15,530 nt of DNA. Source: Clostridia bacterium. GTDB taxonomy: Bacteria; Bacillota; Clostridia; Christensenellales; Borkfalkiaceae. The translations under genes were made by a program, and so were the position numbers. The notes under the pieces were generated by a model. It did not search any database, was not told where the DNA came from, and saw only the letters and a program-made list of their open reading frames with translations. Positions 12,783 through 15,530 of this stretch are shown one piece after another (the stretch's first letter is position 1; the number at the start of each line of letters is the position of its first letter). The stretch is from positions 1-15,530 of the forward strand of contig CAAGGZ010000038.1 of NCBI GenBank assembly GCA_900769545.1, written 5' to 3'.

Positions 12783-13256
12783 TTAGTTCTTCTTCAAGAA
12801 ATCAAGCAATGCAAGGATACCCTGAATCAAGAAAATAACACCGGCGATAATGCAAATCCAATCCACTGCATTACCAAACAACAAACAAATACCAATAACG
12901 ATATTGATTGCAGGTTGCGCATACTGCAAAAGCATTTCTACAACGCTCTTCTTATTGCCTTTTTCCTTCAAGATTTCAAGCACCTGAAGCACACCGTAAG
13001 CGATAAGCACAACACCCATGATAATGATTGCTATGTCGATAAGCAACCAGCCGAGCAAGATAACCAATACACCGATTGCCGCCCTTACCACACCGGGAAC
13101 AACGTTCTTTTTCAAAACGTCCAAAACACCCATTACGATAAGCGCAACGCCAAATACTGTCATAGCCCAACCAATCACAGCGCCTTTAAAGACAATGAAC
13201 AACAAGCCGAGCACAACTGTCAAAATTGCAGAAATAAGTTTGTTACTCTTTAACAT
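12783..13256 (-). CDS. HdeD-like (DUF308) integral membrane protein
   Basis: 157 residues, almost entirely hydrophobic, with six predicted membrane helices (about 7-24, 27-47, 53-71, 72-93, 112-130, 131-153). They form three similar helical hairpins, each ending in a basic/acidic loop (LDVLKK at 45-50, LEILKEK at 93-99, LDFLKK at 151-156), which matches the internal repeat of the DUF308/HdeD superfamily. HdeD in enterics is linked to acid tolerance; the function in Firmicutes is unclear. An AAGGAG site precedes the ATG at 13256. It is monocistronic, with its own promoter and terminator. The promoter is nearly the same as that of the neighbouring marR-type gene, so joint control under membrane or chemical stress is a reasonable inference. 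Confidence 0.85.
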   Translation of the reverse strand: MLKSNKLISAILTVVLGLLFIVFKGAVIGWAMTVFGVALIVMGVLDVLKKNVVPGVVRAAIGVLVILLGWLLIDIAIIIMGVVLIAYGVLQVLEILKEKGNKKSVVEMLLQYAQPAINIVIGICLLFGNAVDWICIIAGVIFLIQGILALLDFLKKN

Positions 13257-13290
13257 GATTTATTATCTCCTTAATAATTTCATTATATTC

Positions 13291-13319
13291 ATTGTAGCAC
13301 AAACTTGTTTCTCTGTCAA
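13291..13319 (-). promoter_or_regulatory. Promoter of the DUF308 gene, twin of the marR promoter
   Basis: TTGACA (13319-13314) and TACAAT (13296-13291), spacer 17 bp. 24 of the 29 promoter positions are identical to the marR promoter, including AAGTTTGTG just before the -10. Confidence 0.85.
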
Positions 13320-13320
13320 T

Positions 13321-13359
13321 AATTTTCTTGATTTTTTCCGTTTTTTCGACAAGAAAATT
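13321..13359. repeat. 10-bp inverted repeat next to the DUF308 promoter
   Basis: AATTTTCTTG (13321-13330) and CAAGAAAATT (13350-13359) are perfect inverted copies with a 19-nt centre, one base upstream of the -35 box. No U-tract follows on the minus strand, so it is not a clear terminator of the lipoprotein gene; an activator site is possible. Confidence 0.45.
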
Positions 13360-13395
13360 TATTGTTTTCTCTTTTAACAAAAGGCGTAGAGCCGC

Positions 13396-14478
13396 TTAGT
13401 ATATAATCCCTGTGTCGTTGGTACTACGCAGTCCAACGTTCATCACCCATTCGCCTGTGGTCGCATCTTGTTCAAATCGAATAAATACGCCGTATAACGC
13501 TCCGCCAACAAAATCACCTCTACTTGTGGGCAGCACCGTATACCCATGTCTTTCCAATAATTCGCAGAGTTTCTTTCTTGTCATATCTTTGCTGTTCAAA
13601 CCAAAAACAGTGTACTCTCCCGAAGCCTCTATGCTCGTGATACAGTACGCGCCGCAAGCCTCGTCGGGATACATGGAAAAACCATATTTCACACCGTAAT
13701 CCACACCGTCCTTATGATAGCTCTCACAGCCAAACCCTGGATTGTATTCATAATCGGTAAAATCACAGTCCTTGAGCTTTGAAAGAAGCTTAAAGGTAAA
13801 CGAGCTATTGTTATTAAAATCGGTAACAGCTGCCTGCGTATCAGGGTGAATTTCACGTCCCTCAAAGCGAGGATGCCAACGATACAAACCCGAAAAACTA
13901 TATCCTTTTTCCTCGCTATAACCATCTATCACGCTATACGAGCCGAACAGCGTCGTCGAATAGGAAACTTCGGAAAGCTCCCTAAATTCCCCATACTCGC
14001 CGTCAAAGCCCGTAATGTAATAATCGGGACGGTTCGCTACTTTGATTCGCTCGCTTGTGCCGTCGTCGCGCTCGATAACAAACCGTTCCTGCGCTCCGTT
14101 ATAAGGAGCGTAATACGTTAAGCGCACAATCTCCGCTTTATGCACGGTTACGGACTTAATTTTCCCCGAAATAAACATTTGCCCAGGGTAACTTTCCGCC
14201 ACGCGAGACTCGCCCGTATGCTCTATGTCGAAAACGTCGCCAGCCACTACGCGGTCAATTTCTTCGGGGATTTGGAAAAACAAACTACAATGCCCGTACA
14301 ACATCACCGCTTTGCCTTCTCTGTGAAGACCGTAATCATACGTCGCAGTCACCTGTACACCATTTAAAATGCCTTCACGACCGCCGCCGTCTATGGCATT
14401 ACAGCCGCCGAAGCTCCACGCGCAAAGCGCAAGCAAGCCGCCAAAAATAAAGCTGAAAATCTTGTTTAATTTTTTCAT
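13396..14478 (-). CDS. Predicted lipoprotein of unknown function
   Basis: 360 residues. The N-terminus is a lipoprotein signal: KKLNK, hydrophobic core FSFIFGGLLALCAW, then FGGC with C26 as the likely lipidated residue (the lipobox is not perfect). Residues 78-112 (VVAGDVFDIEHTGESRV then GQMFISGKIKSVTV) look like a small OB-type beta barrel as in DUF3221-like lipoproteins. The rest alternates beta strands with a late helical piece DMTRKKLCELLERHGY (298-313). It should be anchored outside the cytoplasmic membrane. There is an AGGAGG site before the ATG at 14478. It follows the 64-residue gene by 106 bp with no terminator between. I do not recognise the family and see no catalytic signature; 360 residues with six Cys after C26 could form disulfides. 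Confidence 0.8.
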   Translation of the reverse strand: MKKLNKIFSFIFGGLLALCAWSFGGCNAIDGGGREGILNGVQVTATYDYGLHREGKAVMLYGHCSLFFQIPEEIDRVVAGDVFDIEHTGESRVAESYPGQMFISGKIKSVTVHKAEIVRLTYYAPYNGAQERFVIERDDGTSERIKVANRPDYYITGFDGEYGEFRELSEVSYSTTLFGSYSVIDGYSEEKGYSFSGLYRWHPRFEGREIHPDTQAAVTDFNNNSSFTFKLLSKLKDCDFTDYEYNPGFGCESYHKDGVDYGVKYGFSMYPDEACGAYCITSIEASGEYTVFGLNSKDMTRKKLCELLERHGYTVLPTSRGDFVGGALYGVFIRFEQDATTGEWVMNVGLRSTNDTGIIY

Positions 14479-14527
14479 GAGTCTTTCCTCCTATTACTAC
14501 TACACTAATATAACGGAGCAGAATACG

Positions 14528-14544
14528 ATTTTACTCAGTAAAAT
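14528..14544. promoter_or_regulatory. 17-nt palindrome upstream of the lipoprotein gene
   Basis: ATTTTACT and AGTAAAAT are perfect inverted arms around a single central base. It lies about 16 bp from a -10-like TATATT (14512-14507, minus strand) that lacks a recognisable -35, so it could be an activator or repressor site. Confidence 0.55.
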
Positions 14545-14584
14545 GTTATTTTTATTTAAAATTATATACAATCGCTTTTTGATT

Positions 14585-14779
14585 TTATCTGTTTTGATTT
14601 TTTGCCGCCTGTTGCGCCGTCGAATAATACATTTGATTGGGGCTGCTAAGCGCTCCGCCCTCTACTTCCGGCTCTACCCATTTGCTTTGTTCTTGCTCGT
14701 GGTAGTTGTTATACCAACATTCCTGTTTTTTCTCGGTTCCCTCTTGCGGTTTCTTACCAAACTTTTTGAATATACTCAT
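14585..14779 (-). CDS. Small hydrophilic hypothetical protein, 64 residues
   Basis: A 64-residue protein, very polar, with a basic N-terminus (MSIFKKFGKKPQ), a Gln/Glu/Tyr-rich middle (ECWYNNYHEQEQSKWVEPEVEGG) and a Gln/Asn-rich end (NQMYYSTAQQAAKNQNR). No signal peptide, membrane helix or known motif is seen; it may be largely disordered. AGGAGG lies 5 nt before the ATG and a nearly perfect promoter precedes it, which argues strongly for a real gene despite its size. It is possibly cotranscribed with the lipoprotein. Function unknown. Confidence 0.7.
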   Translation of the reverse strand: MSIFKKFGKKPQEGTEKKQECWYNNYHEQEQSKWVEPEVEGGALSSPNQMYYSTAQQAAKNQNR

Positions 14780-14812
14780 AAAACCCTCCTATTCAATTAA
14801 GCTTCTATTTAC

Positions 14813-14841
14813 AGTATATACGAAAGACAAGTTTTTGTCAA
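14813..14841 (-). promoter_or_regulatory. Promoter of the 64-residue gene
   Basis: TTGACA (14841-14836) and TATACT (14818-14813), spacer 17 bp, 34 bp before the ATG. Confidence 0.85.
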
Positions 14842-14850
14842 GAGCAAAAT

Positions 14851-14883
14851 AAAAAAAACGGCTTACCCGTTTGGATAAGCCGT
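14851..14883 (-). terminator. Orphan terminator with eight-U tract
   Basis: ACGGCTTA (14858-14865) pairs with TAAGCCGT (14876-14883), extended by CC/GG inside; minus-strand RNA then runs into eight U. The nearest minus-strand gene upstream (pyruvate phosphate dikinase) already has its own terminator at 15082, so the transcript ended here is unknown. The plus side has CTCGTTTTT, also weakly terminator-like. Confidence 0.75.
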
Positions 14884-15081
14884 CTCGTTTTTAATTTACC
14901 CTAATGTTTTCGGGCAATACCTTTTATCACGAAAAAGGCAAAGCCGTTTATCATTTCGGAAAAAGTTGTGAAAATAGAGATTTTATCAAGTTTTCCGTCA
15001 GAACTACAAAAAATACCAATTTTTTGGCGTAAATATCCCTGAAATCTCTATTTCAACGCTATTTTGCAAGGTTTTGAGCGT
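14884..15081 (-). other. Gene-free interval with long-range inverted repeat (possible small RNA)
   Basis: Two terminators bound this 198-bp stretch. AATAGAGATTT (14973-14983) and AAATCTCTATT (15042-15052) are perfect 11-bp inverted copies; CCAA-TTTT-TTGG lies between them. On the minus strand, 14904-15047 is open for 48 codons but has no usable start. No convincing promoter was found, so a small RNA is only a possibility. Confidence 0.4.
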
Positions 15082-15119
15082 AAAAAAACGACCTCATAGA
15101 ATTTCTTCTACAAGGTCGT
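15082..15119 (-). terminator. Intrinsic terminator of ppdK
   Basis: ACGACCT/AGGTCGT (15088-15094 with 15113-15119) plus inner TAGAA/TTCTA around a 4-nt loop; minus-strand RNA then has seven U. It is about 60 nt after the ppdK stop. Confidence 0.88.
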
Positions 15120-15178
15120 AATTTTATTTTGTTTTGCCTATTGTGTTATAAGGCGGTTTGCCTTTTCACACCTAAAAC

Positions 15179-15530
15179 TTAGTTTCTGGGGTTCTTGATG
15201 TTCGCCTGAGCTGCTGCCAATCTTGCGATGGGAACACGGTAAGGCGAGCAGGAAACGTAGGAAAGACCGATTTCGTGACAGAATTCGATGGAAGAAGGAT
15301 CGCCGCCGTGTTCACCACAGATACCGAGGTGCATTTCGGGACGTACTTTCTTACCGCCGTCAACAGCCATCTTCATAAGCTTACCAACGCCCGTCGTATC
15401 CAATCTTGCGAAAGGATCGGATTCGTAAATCTTGTTTGCATAGTATGCAGGCAAGAACTTACCAGCGTCGTCACGGGAGAAACCGAATGCCATCTGCGTA
15501 AGGTCGTTCGTACCAAAACAGAAGAATTCA
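15179..15530 (-). CDS. ppdK: Pyruvate phosphate dikinase, C-terminal end (partial)
   Basis: The last 116 residues before TAA; the frame is open to the right edge, so most of the gene (the family is about 875 residues) lies outside. The visible part begins EFFCFGTNDLTQMAFGFSRDD, the conserved PEP-binding segment. It contains GICGEHGGDPSSIEF, with the catalytic cysteine in CGEHGGDP that acts as proton donor/acceptor for pyruvate, and the terminal GLSYVSCSPYRVPIARLAAAQA. The enzyme interconverts pyruvate, ATP and phosphate with PEP, AMP and pyrophosphate and is common in anaerobic clostridia as a PPi-linked glycolytic or gluconeogenic step. A terminator follows. Confidence 0.96.
   Translation of the reverse strand, partial: EFFCFGTNDLTQMAFGFSRDDAGKFLPAYYANKIYESDPFARLDTTGVGKLMKMAVDGGKKVRPEMHLGICGEHGGDPSSIEFCHEIGLSYVSCSPYRVPIARLAAAQANIKNPRN

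Noticed and set aside
14813..14841. Membership of the 64-residue gene promoter in the MarR regulon
   Set aside because: The spacer contains ACTTGT but lacks the AAGTTTGTG block before the -10; the resemblance comes mainly from the shared TTGACA box.
14904..15047. Minus-strand open stretch of 48 codons
   Set aside because: No start codon with a ribosome site; the only ATG would leave 17 residues. Kept as part of the unexplained interval.

Overview
This window looks like a chromosomal piece of a low-to-mid GC Firmicute of clostridial type, probably an uncultured gut lineage. The evidence is housekeeping genes in Gram-positive order (rpmG-secE-nusG-rplK-rplA, then rplJ-rplL), strong AAGGAGG-type ribosome binding sites, many textbook sigma-A promoters with exact 17-bp spacers, compact intrinsic terminators, a clostridial-type pyruvate phosphate dikinase, and MarR, AraC and HdeD-like proteins. 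The genus cannot be named from this sequence. Almost every gene is on the minus strand; only the AraC-type regulator is on the plus strand.

Layout. (1) 1-1176: the N-terminal 392 codons of a secreted protein built from about 120-residue beta-rich repeats, running off the left edge, with a strong promoter and a structured 5' UTR. (2) 1504-5253: a tightly coupled four-gene catabolic operon of three Gfo/Idh/MocA-type oxidoreductases (one atypical) and a sugar isomerase/epimerase-type TIM barrel. It is divergent from an AraC-family regulator (5447-6310) whose consensus promoter overlaps a palindrome. (3) 6349-9993: the ribosomal/transcription cluster rpmG, secE, nusG, rplK, rplA, then rplJ-rplL behind its own promoter and an L10-type attenuator. 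It ends at a bidirectional terminator shared with the AraC gene; rpoBC does not follow rplL. (4) 9994-12048: phased A-tracts, a repeat-flanked hairpin element, a small hypothetical gene and a class I aminotransferase. (5) 12049-13319: a MarR regulator and an HdeD-like (DUF308) membrane protein, as separate transcripts with nearly identical promoters. (6) 13396-14841: a lipoprotein and a 64-residue hydrophilic protein. (7) 14851-15178: a gene-free, foldable interval between two strong minus-strand terminators, then the C-terminal end of pyruvate phosphate dikinase (15179-15530).

How the parts may work together. The four-gene operon plus AraC regulator forms a self-contained, inducible sugar, polyol or glycoside oxidation module without its own transporter. 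The MarR and DUF308 genes probably form a small stress regulon through a shared operator. Regulatory signals in the ribosomal cluster (rplK leader, rplJ attenuator, separate rplJL promoter) fit classical autoregulation by L1 and L10(L12). The least explained pieces are the repeat-built secreted protein, the atypical oxidoreductase, the 35-bp heptamer repeats placed next to terminators, and the orphan terminator near 14860.
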